From Paenibacillus sp. FSL H7-0331 (GTDB taxonomy: Bacteria; Bacillota; Bacilli; Paenibacillales; NBRC-103111), in the NCBI RefSeq assembly GCF_001956045.1, contig NZ_MRTH01000053.1:1-39972 (forward strand): a stretch of DNA of 39,972 bases, read 5' to 3'. The notes below the pieces were generated by a model, which was not told the DNA's origin, did not search any database, and worked only from the letters and a program-made list of their open reading frames with translations. This document shows positions 1 through 7,617 of the stretch, one piece after another (position 1 is the first letter of the stretch; each line of letters begins with the position of its first letter). The translations under genes were made by a program, and so were the position numbers.

Positions 1-145
1 CTATAAATGCCGTTACCTTTTCATTCTGATAGATGATATCCCTTTGTTTTGTTCCCTGATTAGGTCGCTCGATACCCGAAACACGACAAAATGGACATTC
101 GTATCCTTCGGGCCTATGTGAAAATGATGCTGTCATCTTTCTCAT
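1..145 (-). CDS. HIT-family protein, N-terminal part (runs off the window)
   Basis: A reading frame on the minus strand opens with ATG at 145 (alternative ATG at 136) and stays open to the window edge, giving 48 residues. It contains a CPFC cysteine pair followed by a stretch ending IYQNEKVTAFI, which matches the start of HIT (histidine triad) nucleotide-binding proteins, where a CxFC zinc-type motif precedes an acidic, hydrophobic first strand. HIT proteins hydrolyse or bind nucleotide conjugates in the cytosol. The catalytic HxHxH triad would lie beyond the window and cannot be checked. A GGAG sequence lies just upstream of the ATG at 145. The gene follows the 2'-5' RNA ligase-like gene in the same direction, separated by a structured repeat. 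The family call is by motif only. Confidence 0.6.
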   Translation of the reverse strand, partial: MRKMTASFSHRPEGYECPFCRVSGIERPNQGTKQRDIIYQNEKVTAFI

Positions 146-202
146 TCAACTCCATCCATATTTCTCCAACCAGTTATTAGACGCAGGCAACTTCTGTTCG
201 TT

Positions 203-287
203 GCGTTATTCTCCCGTTGAGAAAACGGCAGCCATGTCCGCTACCGTTTCTTAGTGTTCCTTGAGCTATCGTATCCGTTCAATAACT
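203..287 (-). repeat. Intergenic structured repeat, copy A
   Basis: Read on the minus strand, this stretch aligns over about 85 bases with 38104-38196 (+). Shared blocks are GAACACTAAGAAACGG, CTGCCGTTTTCTC/CTGCCGTTTCTC and an AACGG..TACGAT block upstream. Both copies can fold a hairpin between the AGAAACGG and CCGTTT(T)CT arms. Here the arms lie at 244-251 and 220-228, with one extra A in one arm. It sits between two co-oriented genes. It could be a dispersed palindromic element or a small structured transcript; nothing in it looks coding. Confidence 0.55.
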
Positions 288-293
288 AAATCT

Positions 294-845
294 TTATTGG
301 TTACCTCCCGTTAACTTCACTCTATGGAGCAGATGAACAATTACATTTTCATTTGAATGTTCAAGGGAATAAACCGACATCGTATCAAGTTCAAATTCTT
401 GTGGTAATTTCAATGACAATAATTCGGTGATTTCCCCTTCTGTCATTGAAGAACGACTACATAATGTACAATGTGGTTTATAGGGAAATTGATTTGTTGA
501 AAATCGAATATTTGACTCGTTTATTTGGTTATGGAAATTATGAAGTGGTACTTCGTCTTGTAGTGAGAAAAAGAAAATATCAGTTTTTGGGAATCGCATC
601 ACATCACCAAAAGTGGCTTTTATTGGTTTAATCATCGAAGCGATTTCATTTAATGTTAGAAATACCTGAGTAGGGTCTTGGTCATATTGAATTACCCCAT
701 TACCACTTGAACCAGCAATCGTTATTTCGGCAGGGAGAGACATCCGAAATTCATCTTTAAATTGCGACCTTAAATTCATAATTTGCTCAGAAATTCCGAC
801 TGGTAAATCCAATACTACATATGTATCATGTTTAAAATTTTCCAT
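294..845 (-). CDS. 2'-5' RNA ligase superfamily protein (183 aa)
   Basis: The protein has the compact layout of the 2H phosphoesterase / 2'-5' RNA ligase superfamily, which acts on cyclic phosphate or 2'-5' phosphodiester ends of RNA or nucleotides. The second signature is seen as PHCTLC near residue 124. The position where the first HxT/S would be expected reads EITIAGSSG near residue 41, so the first histidine is replaced by glutamate. The protein may therefore be a catalytically divergent subfamily or a binding protein. The ATG start is preceded by AAGGAGGG at good spacing. The HIT-family gene lies downstream on the same strand, so both neighbours belong to nucleotide-conjugate families. 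The substrate is unknown. Confidence 0.7.
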   Translation of the reverse strand: MENFKHDTYVVLDLPVGISEQIMNLRSQFKDEFRMSLPAEITIAGSSGNGVIQYDQDPTQVFLTLNEIASMIKPIKATFGDVMRFPKTDIFFFSLQDEVPLHNFHNQINESNIRFSTNQFPYKPHCTLCSRSSMTEGEITELLSLKLPQEFELDTMSVYSLEHSNENVIVHLLHRVKLTGGNQ

Positions 846-975
846 TGGATTAACCCTCCTTTTCTATGCAATTTTTCCAATAGTATCACAATTTAGCTAA
901 TTATCAACAGTTATTTACTCTACTATGCTGCCCGTCCCTCGGTTTTAAGGGTTTATTTCACATATACTCACTCAT

Positions 976-1932
976 TCACAGGATTTTGACACCTTGGTTT
1001 TGCAGATATTGTTCAGGAGAGCGCTCATCAAGGATCGAACGTAATTGCTTGGCGATTGGAATACTGATAAGCAATTTTTCAATATCCTTTTCAATTGTAT
1101 CTAGTACTCCTACAATCCGTTCAAACTCTTCTAATAACCGCTTGAAGTCCTGTTTCGCTTCAAGAAGAGCGGTAGTGTCACCTATACTTTGTTTAGCTGT
1201 AGCAATTAGCTGAGCAGCTTTTTGCATGCCGGTAGAGCCAGCGGCACGCTTCATATGTTTCCTCCAGGCTGTAATCACTTCGGATACGGAAAGCAAATCT
1301 ATTTCTTGCGGAGAAGGAAATTCCTTAAGAGTGGCCAATGATCGCTTGCATGTCCAGTCTTTAAAGACGGAGAAATACTCTGGGAAACGTATGTCTAACC
1401 AGCGAATAATCCGGTTCTGCAACCTCACACTATTCGTTACCCAAAATTCCCGATCACTCATAATCGTTTGCAACCTTTGAAAGACATCAGCGTGCCGAGC
1501 GAAATCATAGTAGAAACCTCGACTAACCACATCAGCAATGACGAGTGCATCCTTCGGATCACTCTTGGAGGGGGAATTATCGCGGTTTTCCTTGTTTCGC
1601 TTGGTGGTAGCTGGATTCACCATGACAACATCTTTGCCCTTGTCAGCAAGCCAATTAGCAAGGTTATATCCATAGTGTCCCGTTAGTTCCATTCCGATTA
1701 TGACGTTCTTTAAATGATGCTTCTGCCCAATCTCATGGATCCATCGCTCTAATTTCATATAACCTTCAATTGTATTTGAGAAAGAAAGATGCCTCTTAGT
1801 AAGTATGATTCCTCGAAAATTTGTTGCTTGTGCGACATATGTTTCTTTCGCTATATCGATTCCCACAATGAGGTGAGTCGTGGAAATTCGTTCGATCCGT
1901 TGATTTTGACCGTCAGATTGCTTAAACTTCAT
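976..1932 (-). pseudogene. IS110-family transposase, C-terminally truncated
   Basis: The N-terminal half is a clear IS110-family (DEDD, RuvC-like) recombinase: VGIDIAKE holds the first Asp, GMELTGHYG the Glu, and SKSDPKDALVIADV the late acidic residues. The start is taken at the ATG at 1932, preceded by AAGGAGGG. An upstream in-frame extension is the conserved non-coding leader and not protein. The frame ends after 318 residues. IS110 transposases are normally about 400-430 residues, with a C-terminal Transposase_20 domain carrying an IPGIG-type helix-hairpin and the catalytic serine. Here the homologous sequence stops after KQLRSI and is followed by an unrelated tail of about 18 residues, so the element should be inactive. 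A close relative of its N-terminus lies at 19444. Confidence 0.85.
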
Positions 1933-2018
1933 AATAAGAGCCCTCCTTGATGGTGTTGGGTTAAACCCTTTGACAAACCCATCATACCGAGGCGCTCCTT
2001 TTCTTTCAAAGTCCATTT
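1933..2018 (-). ncRNA. IS110 5' leader of the truncated element (possible bridge-RNA region)
   Basis: About 85 bases upstream of the transposase start align with the leader of the second copy at 19355-19443, sharing GCGCCTCGGTATGATGGG and the TACCATCA/CACCATCA block. Both can form a hairpin with GGGTT/AACCC arms (here 1958-1968) inside an outer GATGG/CCATC stem, with different loop bases. IS110 elements are known to encode a structured bridge RNA in such non-coding ends. That this leader does so is inference. Confidence 0.4.
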
Positions 2019-2023
2019 ATTAG

Positions 2024-2172
2024 GACTAACAGGAATGTTTAGCCATACATGTAGCGCAAAGATCAGCGCTGCACCAAAAATGGATAACATCTGTCAATAC
2101 TTCTACTATGGCTGGGAGAAGAATGTCTATAAACTATGGTGCCATTAGAGCCCAACCGTTAGTCTGACTCCA
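2024..2172 (+). ncRNA. Solo IS110-type structured leader, copy R1 (transposase lost)
   Basis: This stretch aligns along its whole length with 3778-3933, which directly precedes an IS110 transposase fragment. Shared blocks include CAGCGCTGCACCA, ATACTTCTACTA, ACTATGGTGC and CGTTAGTCTGACTC. Two hairpins are kept with compensatory changes: CTAACA/TGTTAG (2027-2032 with 2037-2042) against CTAACG/CGTTAG in the other copy, and GTAGCGC/GCGCTGC (2051-2057 with 2066-2072) against GCAGCGC/GCGCTGC. Such covariation indicates selection on RNA structure. Here no transposase follows, so it is a solo remnant. Bridge RNA is the most likely identity. Confidence 0.5.
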
Positions 2173-2462
2173 ACCGTCACGGTACATCACAGACTGTCGC
2201 ACCCAATATGGATAGCACTTATGGGAGATTAATCCTTTTTGACTGGTTGCACCAGCCTTACCTTTGTTTTTCGAAGAAAGTCGCTTTACTACCACCAACT
2301 CCATTATGATCAAGTAGAAGCTCAGCCTTTTTTTAAAAAGTGTTTTCCTGGATCTACTTTAATTTGCCGTTTTTTTAGAACCAGAACTTTTTAATTTTCA
2401 TGGGAGCTTAATGATAATCCCTTTTTTTCTTTTGGGGATACTTATTCGGCTCTCGAAGCTAT
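2173..2462. other. Non-coding stretch with IS110 debris
   Basis: No convincing gene is seen. Around 2240-2255 the sequence GGTTGCACCAGCC resembles the part of copy R2 just ahead of its transposase start, so the IS110 leader may continue to about 2255 with an extra segment of about 65 bases. The rest is AT-rich with several runs of T and A. Confidence 0.4.
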
Positions 2463-3152
2463 TCACTCGTGACGAAACTTCTCTGCTTCAACCTCTTCAC
2501 TAGCAGATGGCAAATCCATCCCCTTTTTCCAAATTAAAATGTCCTCACCTGACGTTCTAAAATAGATAGCTTTAATTTCTGCATCATCACCATATTTCTC
2601 TTTATACACATAACTCTCATGTTCCAATGTCTCATACATTTCTAAAAACCTCTCCGATAAAGCCCTTGTTTTGATAATGGGTCGAAGCGGAGTTAAATAA
2701 AAATTCCCATCTTCGTCCATATTATAGTCGATGCGGTTTAAGCTATAACCATCTGTCAACTTGGCATGGTAGACAATTCTGCCATCCGATAACTTGCTTA
2801 CCTCAGTAATTTTAATTACATCAGCAGGCACCTTCATAATCTCCCACTGAGATAGGCATACATATCCCCCAAACAGTACGGCGGCAGCGAGTAGCCCAAT
2901 AATTAACGATTTTAGTTTAGAACGTCGCCAGAGAACGGTAATCCCTTTAATCGCTGCGGCCTCGTTATAATTGTTCATGACTTCTGCTTCAGGTAAGTGG
3001 AGAGCCGTCTTGATTGTTTCCAGTTCCAATCTACAGTGTTGGCATTCCGCAAGATGTGCTTCAACCAATCTAACGCTTTCAGCGCTGCATACCTTATCAT
3101 AATACAATGGCAGCAAATCTTTAATAATCTCACACGATATTTTTTCCATCAC
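2463..3152 (-). CDS. Anti-sigma factor with zinc-finger domain
   Basis: The N-terminus is a zf-HC2 anti-sigma domain. It begins with a conserved CEIIKDLLPLYYD stretch and has the zinc-binding AHLAECQHC motif (HxxxCxxC) near residues 32-40. A single transmembrane helix lies near residues 80-100 (IIGLLAAAVLFGG), followed by an extracytoplasmic domain of about 125 residues. The layout is that of a membrane anti-sigma factor holding its ECF partner at the membrane. It follows the sigma gene with a one-base gap and the AAGGAGG site lies in the end of the sigma gene, so the two are translationally coupled. The start may be GTG 3152 or ATG 3149. The signal sensed is not evident. Confidence 0.85.
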   Translation of the reverse strand: MMEKISCEIIKDLLPLYYDKVCSAESVRLVEAHLAECQHCRLELETIKTALHLPEAEVMNNYNEAAAIKGITVLWRRSKLKSLIIGLLAAAVLFGGYVCLSQWEIMKVPADVIKITEVSKLSDGRIVYHAKLTDGYSLNRIDYNMDEDGNFYLTPLRPIIKTRALSERFLEMYETLEHESYVYKEKYGDDAEIKAIYFRTSGEDILIWKKGMDLPSASEEVEAEKFRHE

Positions 3153-3153
3153 A

Positions 3154-3633
3154 TTAATCCTCCTTCAGCAGGTCTTGTACTTTTCGTTTGGCTCGGTGGA
3201 ATGTAACCCTTGACCAACTTTCTGTTTTCTCAAATATTTGGCTAATCTGGGCAAACGACAATTCTCCAAACACCCTTAAAGTAAACACTTCTTTATAAGG
3301 TTCCTCTAAACCATGCAAAGCTTTATGAATTCGGAAAGCCTCTTCCTTATCAAGCAACAATTTTTCGATGCTGTTCTCACTTGCTGCTTCAGTTATATCA
3401 TGAGCCACAAACCGCTTTTGCTTTTCCGAATAGGAGAAGTATGTGTTTTTGGCAATTTGGCAAAGCCAAACATTAATTTTACAATGGCCTTTAAATTGAT
3501 GAATGCTGCTTAATGCTTTAAAAAAGGTTTCCTGTGTTACCTCTTCAGCGACTGTCGTATCTCTGCTAAGCGACAAGACAAATCTGTAAACATCCTTGAA
3601 ATATTGATTGTATATATTCTCAAAATCCGTCAC
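3154..3633 (-). CDS. ECF-family RNA polymerase sigma factor
   Basis: A 159-residue sigma-70 family protein with only regions 2 and 4. Region 2 (about residues 4-70) shows IYNQYFKDVYRFVLSLS and EEVTQETFFKAL, the core-binding and -10 recognition helices. Region 4 (about 100-155) shows LEEPYKEVFTLRVFGELSF and a helix-turn-helix ending HRAKRKVQDLL. The start is GTG, set by a GGAGG at eight bases. It forms a two-gene unit with the anti-sigma factor, the usual arrangement for autoregulated ECF systems responding to envelope stress or an extracellular signal. Region 3 is absent, as expected. The target regulon cannot be deduced. Confidence 0.9.
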   Translation of the reverse strand: MTDFENIYNQYFKDVYRFVLSLSRDTTVAEEVTQETFFKALSSIHQFKGHCKINVWLCQIAKNTYFSYSEKQKRFVAHDITEAASENSIEKLLLDKEEAFRIHKALHGLEEPYKEVFTLRVFGELSFAQISQIFEKTESWSRVTFHRAKRKVQDLLKED

Positions 3634-3691
3634 ATTCTCACCTCCTCCAGATATAAGACTTGACTATGGACGATTCGTTACAATGTTTATG

Positions 3692-3720
3692 AAAAAAAAT
3701 AAGCAGGCCTTGAGCCTGCT
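3692..3720 (-). terminator. Intrinsic terminator on the minus strand
   Basis: Perfect 7-bp arms AGCAGGC (3702-3708) and GCCTGCT (3714-3720) enclose a 5-base loop. On the minus strand a run of eight T follows. It would stop transcription entering the sigma/anti-sigma unit from upstream. Confidence 0.75.
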
Positions 3721-3777
3721 GTTCGTAAAACATAAATGTACTCGTTATTAAGTGACCTGTTTATACATTGCGCCATT

Positions 3778-3995
3778 GAACTAACGTGTCCCGTTAGTCA
3801 TCCATGCAGCGCAAGACCAGCGCTGCACCACAGAGGATGAAAATGGATAAAATCCGTCCATACTTCTACTACGGCTGGGTGAGGAAGGTCGATCAACTAT
3901 GGTGCGTTAGAGCCCATCCGTTAGTCTGACTCATCCTATTTTGGTTGTTGCAGCACCAGCCCCCAATATTTAAAGCCGCAGAAAGGACAAATTCA
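3778..3995 (+). ncRNA. IS110-type structured leader, copy R2 (possible bridge RNA)
   Basis: About 215 bases lie between the apparent element edge and an IS110 transposase start at 3996. Hairpin 1 has arms CTAACG (3781-3786) and CGTTAG (3792-3797). Hairpin 2 has arms GCAGCGC (3806-3812) and GCGCTGC (3820-3826). Both hairpins recur with compensatory substitutions at 2027-2072. The position 5' of the transposase in the same orientation fits the IS110 group, whose 5' non-coding end encodes the bridge RNA that pairs with target and donor DNA. The guide loops are not assigned here. Confidence 0.5.
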
Positions 3996-4231
3996 ATGGA
4001 TATACTCATTGAGCGCGCATGGGCATGGATGTTCATAAGGATTCCATTACTGCATGTACAATGACACTCGAAGGAAAGGAGATTCAAACGTTCTCTACTA
4101 AAACCGTATTTCTACTCCAGTTAATTGACTGGATTAAAAACCATGGTTGTACCCACGTAGCGATGGAGAGTACAGGCTTATATAATTCAATCATTTCAAC
4201 ACCAACCTTTCACCATTTAATAATAAGCTAA
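3996..4231 (+). pseudogene. IS110-family transposase N-terminal fragment, frameshifted
   Basis: An ATG at 3996, after AAAGGA, opens MDILIERA. A one-base loss near 4008 then shifts the frame so that the rest, GMDVHKDSITACTM, continues in the frame starting ATG 4019. The GMDVHK motif with its catalytic Asp and the later VAMESTGLY with the catalytic Glu identify an IS110 RuvC-like N-terminus. After ESTGLY (about 4185) the sequence is unrelated and soon stops. The element is therefore broken both by frameshift and by truncation. It belongs to a different subgroup from the copies at 976 and 19444. Confidence 0.8.
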
Positions 4232-4350
4232 TTACCGATGAGGGCAAAGGTGAAAAATTGCATACTTGTTTCGTCTTGATTTTGAATAATTTTCGGGGGA
4301 AGGTAACATGTTAATACCAGTTAACTCAAGTTTTTGGAGGAGAGCTAATT
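4232..4350. other. Short non-coding gap with one possible leader ORF
   Basis: An ATG at 4308, preceded by GGGGGAAGG, would encode about 20 residues (MLIPVNSSFW...) and ends inside the next small ORF in another frame. This could be a leader peptide, but the length is too short to judge. Confidence 0.2.
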
Positions 4351-4425
4351 TTGACAGCAGAACAAACTAAACAAATTGAACAGATAAACAAATTAGACGA
4401 TAAACTTACACGCTTACAAACGTAA
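4351..4425 (+). CDS. Possible 24-residue peptide gene
   Basis: A TTG start after a strong GGAGGAG site opens a 24-residue frame beginning MTAEQTKQIEQIN, which is highly polar with a heptad-like spacing of I and L (I9, I12, L15, L19, L22). It is followed at once by two hairpins, at 4411-4427 and 4428-4469, so it could form a complete tiny transcription unit. There is no homologue I recognise. It may equally be the tail-less remnant of a larger gene. Confidence 0.3.
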   Translation: MTAEQTKQIEQINKLDDKLTRLQT

Positions 4426-4427
4426 GC

Positions 4428-4469
4428 GTCAAAGAGCGCCCCCTGAAAGACAGGTAGGCGCTCTTTGAC
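4428..4469. terminator. Very stable hairpin, probable bidirectional terminator
   Basis: Perfect 13-bp arms GTCAAAGAGCGCC (4428-4440) and GGCGCTCTTTGAC (4457-4469) enclose an inner CCTG/CAGG stem with an AAAGA loop. It lies between the small ORF on the plus strand and the end of the AraC gene on the minus strand. There is no long U tract on either side, so termination is likely but not certain. Confidence 0.6.
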
Positions 4470-4510
4470 ACATATGAATCAGCTTAATTATTAATTGCTT
4501 TACTCAACAA

Positions 4511-5392
4511 TTAGATTTCCTCTTCAAAGGACAAGTTTAATGGCTCATCCAATAACTCTGATTGCTTCTCTAAATTAGTTGTTTCCACATTTTTATCCAC
4601 TTCTTCAAAGGTAAACTGATCCACCCACACATGACCTTGTCCTGACAAAATAATTCCGAATGCTATAATCGAACTATCTGAGGGAACATCCAAAACGATG
4701 GAGTAGCGGTTCCAGTTTGTATTCCCTTTTATTGAACGATTGCTCATATTATCGAACTGTAATACATCTCCATAAGCATTATCAACTCTCATCCACATAC
4801 TACTAAACGACTTAACATCTTTGGTCTTTAAAAAACAAGAAAGTCTAATTCTCTTCCCTCTAAACCTATCCGCTTTAAATTGTTGCATCATTGTAGAGAA
4901 GCTTGAATCATCAAGTACCGTTTTAGATTTTAAATAGCCTGATGCTTTTCCTTGATGAACAATTTCACGATCAATACCCATTTCATAATTAAATTGGTCT
5001 GTTCCGCTTAAAAACCAGCCTTTTACTTGCTTATCCATATAAGATTCCTCCTTATTTTTTAGCATACTTGACATCAGTTTTCGATATTGTCCAGGTGGCA
5101 AATGATAATACTTTTTGAAGGCTCTTGTAAAAGCTTCCTGAGACTCAAAATGATAATACAATGCAATATCCAAAATCCGTTCGTTTGTGTAGAGCAAAGC
5201 CGTCGAAGCATTTGCCAAACGTCTCATCCGAATATACTCGGTTATAGACATCCCAACCACTGAACAAAAAATTCGATGGAAATGAAATTTAGAAAATCCT
5301 GCTTGCTCCGCTATATCATCAATCATTAGCGATTCATGCAACCGTTCTTCAATATAGGCGATATTTTTTTTTATAATGCCTTCATAATGCAA
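4511..5392 (-). CDS. AraC-family regulator with C-terminal jelly-roll-like domain
   Basis: Residues 1-105 form an N-terminal double helix-turn-helix of the AraC/XylS type (IDDIAEQAGFSKFHFHRIF, then ILDIALYYHFESQEAFTRAF and the PPGQYRK end). Unlike classical AraC proteins the DNA-binding domain is at the N-terminus. Residues from about 120 on form a separate domain (GWFLSGTDQFNYEMGID..., ending VWVDQFTFEEVD) that resembles a carbohydrate-binding beta-sandwich and probably senses a ligand in the cytosol. The start is TTG with GGAGGG eight bases upstream. It stands alone, with a terminator downstream at 4428-4469. The regulated genes are unknown. Confidence 0.8.
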   Translation of the reverse strand: MHYEGIIKKNIAYIEERLHESLMIDDIAEQAGFSKFHFHRIFCSVVGMSITEYIRMRRLANASTALLYTNERILDIALYYHFESQEAFTRAFKKYYHLPPGQYRKLMSSMLKNKEESYMDKQVKGWFLSGTDQFNYEMGIDREIVHQGKASGYLKSKTVLDDSSFSTMMQQFKADRFRGKRIRLSCFLKTKDVKSFSSMWMRVDNAYGDVLQFDNMSNRSIKGNTNWNRYSIVLDVPSDSSIIAFGIILSGQGHVWVDQFTFEEVDKNVETTNLEKQSELLDEPLNLSFEEEI

Positions 5393-5485
5393 AGAATGTT
5401 CCCTCCCTTCATTAATAGAATAGCAAAAGAAAAAGGGGATTTTTTGATTATTTTTGCGGATGTTTACATTTTTAAATATTTAACA

Positions 5486-6729
5486 TCAGACCTGTTGAAT
5501 AACCACTAAATGGTAGAAAAAGAGCCGCCAAATCGGTAAAATGTTTGTACCCCCACAAACTCCCGAAAGGTGGCGACTCCATGAAAAAGTCTACCACGAT
5601 CCTGTCTATTCTTCAATCCGTTTTGACCCAAGAAGAGGTCGAATCCGTCGTTAAAGAGGTGGGATACGAAGATAAAGCTCGTAAATTTACGGTGCACCAG
5701 TTATTACAATATTGGTGCACAGCCGCTTATGAAGAATGGCCGAGTTATCGCACAGGTGCCGACCGGGCTTCCCTCAGTGGCTTGTCGGAAGTTCATTATT
5801 CCCGGTTTTCAAGTAAAGCGTCCGAAGTACCGTTTGCCGTATTTAAGGAACTCCTTCATTTACTTATCCGTAAGTGCAACCGGGAAACCCGGCGAAAACT
5901 GCTTTCCCGAAGGAACTGCTGCTCATCGACTCCACCACGGTGACGGTAGGTAAAACACGTTTACCTTGGGCTCCTTATCATGGCGAACGAGCAGGTATCA
6001 AATTGCATGTGGCCCTTCGGGCCGAGACGCAGCAACCGCTGCAAGTTGTGGAAACCGTCGGCTCTCGACACGACGGGCCGGTGAGTGAAAGCCTGACTCA
6101 GTCCTCTTTCATCCTGGTGATGGACCGGGCATATGGCAAGCTGGAGCGTCTGGATCGCTACAAAATAGACGGACAATCCTTTGTCATTCGCCTACGCGAC
6201 AATATCCATCTGGAAAAACCAAAAGCATTACGTCGCCAAAGCCCGACGGATTCTCCGGTCATTCGAGACATCACCTGCCAGCTCGGAACCCCTCAATGCT
6301 GTTCGGAAAAGCGCCATCGGGTCGTGATCTTTCGAGATTTCGAAGGCCGTGAAATCCGAGTGGTGACCGATTTGATGCAAGTGACAGCAGAACAAATCGC
6401 GCAGATGTACAAAGCTCGCTGGCAGATCGAAGTCTTTTTCCGCTGGATCAAGCAGCATTTAAACTTGGCTACGCTATTCGGCACCACCGAAAATGCCGTA
6501 TATGGCCAATTATTTTCTGTTTTAATCGTCTATGTCTTGCTCACCTGGTTATTTGACACCGTTTCCTCGGGAATGCCTCGGCATGCAAGGCTCTCGTTTG
6601 TTCAGTTTTCACGCTTTTTCGTTCTTGGTAAGTTACCCGTTGAATGGATCGTTTGTATTCAGCGCTTCATTCAAACGTATGTCTCTGTTGAGATTAGAGT
6701 TACAAAATCTGGTTAATCAACAGGTCTGA
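5486..6729. mobile_element. IS4-family insertion sequence, complete ends
   Basis: The 20-base ends at 5486-5505 and 6710-6729 are inverted repeats of one another with one mismatch (TCAGACCTGTTGA at the left, its complement at the right). They enclose a single DDE transposase, giving an element of about 1.24 kb. I see no target-site duplication immediately outside the ends, which suggests age or rearrangement after insertion. It lies between the AraC and HAD genes. Confidence 0.85.
5581..6716 (+). pseudogene. IS4-family DDE transposase, read in two frames
   Basis: The first frame (ATG 5581, stop 5943) encodes the N-terminal DNA-binding part. The second frame (to 6716) encodes the catalytic core: LLLIDSTTV (first Asp), LVMDRAYG (second Asp) and YKARWQIEVFFRWIK, the Y-R-E-K signature of IS4 transposases. 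The natural sequence crosses frames at CTGCTTTCCCG (about 5900-5910). A -1 shift there gives KLLFPKELLLIDST, as expected for the family. This is either loss of one T from a T run or a -1 slippage site. The joined protein is about 378 residues, normal for IS4. Everything else looks intact. Confidence 0.8.
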
Positions 6730-6871
6730 CAAAAACCGTTTCTTTTCCTCAACTCCTCAATGGACTAATTTGAAGCATTTTGTTGGAAAAATTGTTTGTA
6801 TTTAGTTCATTATATGTGATAAAGTTTCACAGAGAAATAGATTACAAAGTTGATTGAGGAGTGGGGTCTAG

Positions 6872-7549
6872 ATGGTAAAGGCTGTTTTCTTTGATTTGTT
6901 TGAGACACTCATAACAGAAAGGGAAAATGGGAGGACTATAGAGTTTGGCACTCCAGACAGCGTTTCTCCTGGACCGTCACTAGGGATTAGTGAAGAATTA
7001 TTTGAACGGGAATGGGTTGCCAGAAGACCAGGAAGGTTAAATGGATATTTCGAAGATTACTTCATGGTATTGAAAGACATTTGTCATACGCTGAATATTG
7101 ATGTTGATGATGCAACCCTTCATTCACTTAATGAAAAACGAGTATCCACGAAGCTACTACTCTATCGTCAAATTGAACCAAATATACTTAAGTTGCTTGA
7201 AGAATTAAAGCGAAGAGGTATCAAAATTGGATTAATTAGTAACTGCTCATCAGAAGAAATTCATGGTCTTTTTGATAGTGCTTTGGTAAGTTTTATTGAT
7301 GAACTTGTACTTTCTTGCCAAGTCAAATGCTCTAAGCCACACAAAGAAATTTACATGTTGGCTTGCGATAAACTAAAAGTAGAACCTTCCGAAACCATAT
7401 TTATTGGTGATGGAGGTGCAAACGAACTTGTGGGTGCAACTAACGCAGGTATTAAGGCTTATCGTGCTACTTGGTTTATGAATAGAGGAACTAAAGCTGA
7501 TGAATTTCAGCAAATTGCAGACCCCATGCATGTTCTTGAGCTAATCTGA
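6872..7549 (+). CDS. HAD-superfamily hydrolase (subfamily IA)
   Basis: A 225-residue HAD hydrolase. Motif I is FFDLFETLI with nucleophile Asp at about residue 8. Motif II is GLISNCSS with Ser/Asn near 122, the motif III Lys lies in KCSKPHKEIY, and motif IV is FIGDGGANELVGATNAG. The second Asp of the classical DxD is replaced by Phe, a pattern shared with haloacid-dehalogenase-like IA members that lack the acid/base Asp of phosphatases. A helical cap lies between motifs I and II. The product is cytosolic and the substrate unknown. The ATG is preceded by GAGGAG at somewhat long spacing. It is monocistronic, ending at the terminator at 7618-7662. Confidence 0.8.
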   Translation: MVKAVFFDLFETLITERENGRTIEFGTPDSVSPGPSLGISEELFEREWVARRPGRLNGYFEDYFMVLKDICHTLNIDVDDATLHSLNEKRVSTKLLLYRQIEPNILKLLEELKRRGIKIGLISNCSSEEIHGLFDSALVSFIDELVLSCQVKCSKPHKEIYMLACDKLKVEPSETIFIGDGGANELVGATNAGIKAYRATWFMNRGTKADEFQQIADPMHVLELI

Positions 7550-7617
7550 AACCTTGTAATGGACTAAATCCTGCTTATTTCATTGAAGTAACGAGAAACG
7601 TTAGAGTTGAATAATAG

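Noticed and set aside
5961..6487. Minus-strand frames of 60-76 codons inside the IS4 element
   Set aside because: They mirror the transposase on the other strand, have no ribosome sites and no protein-like composition.
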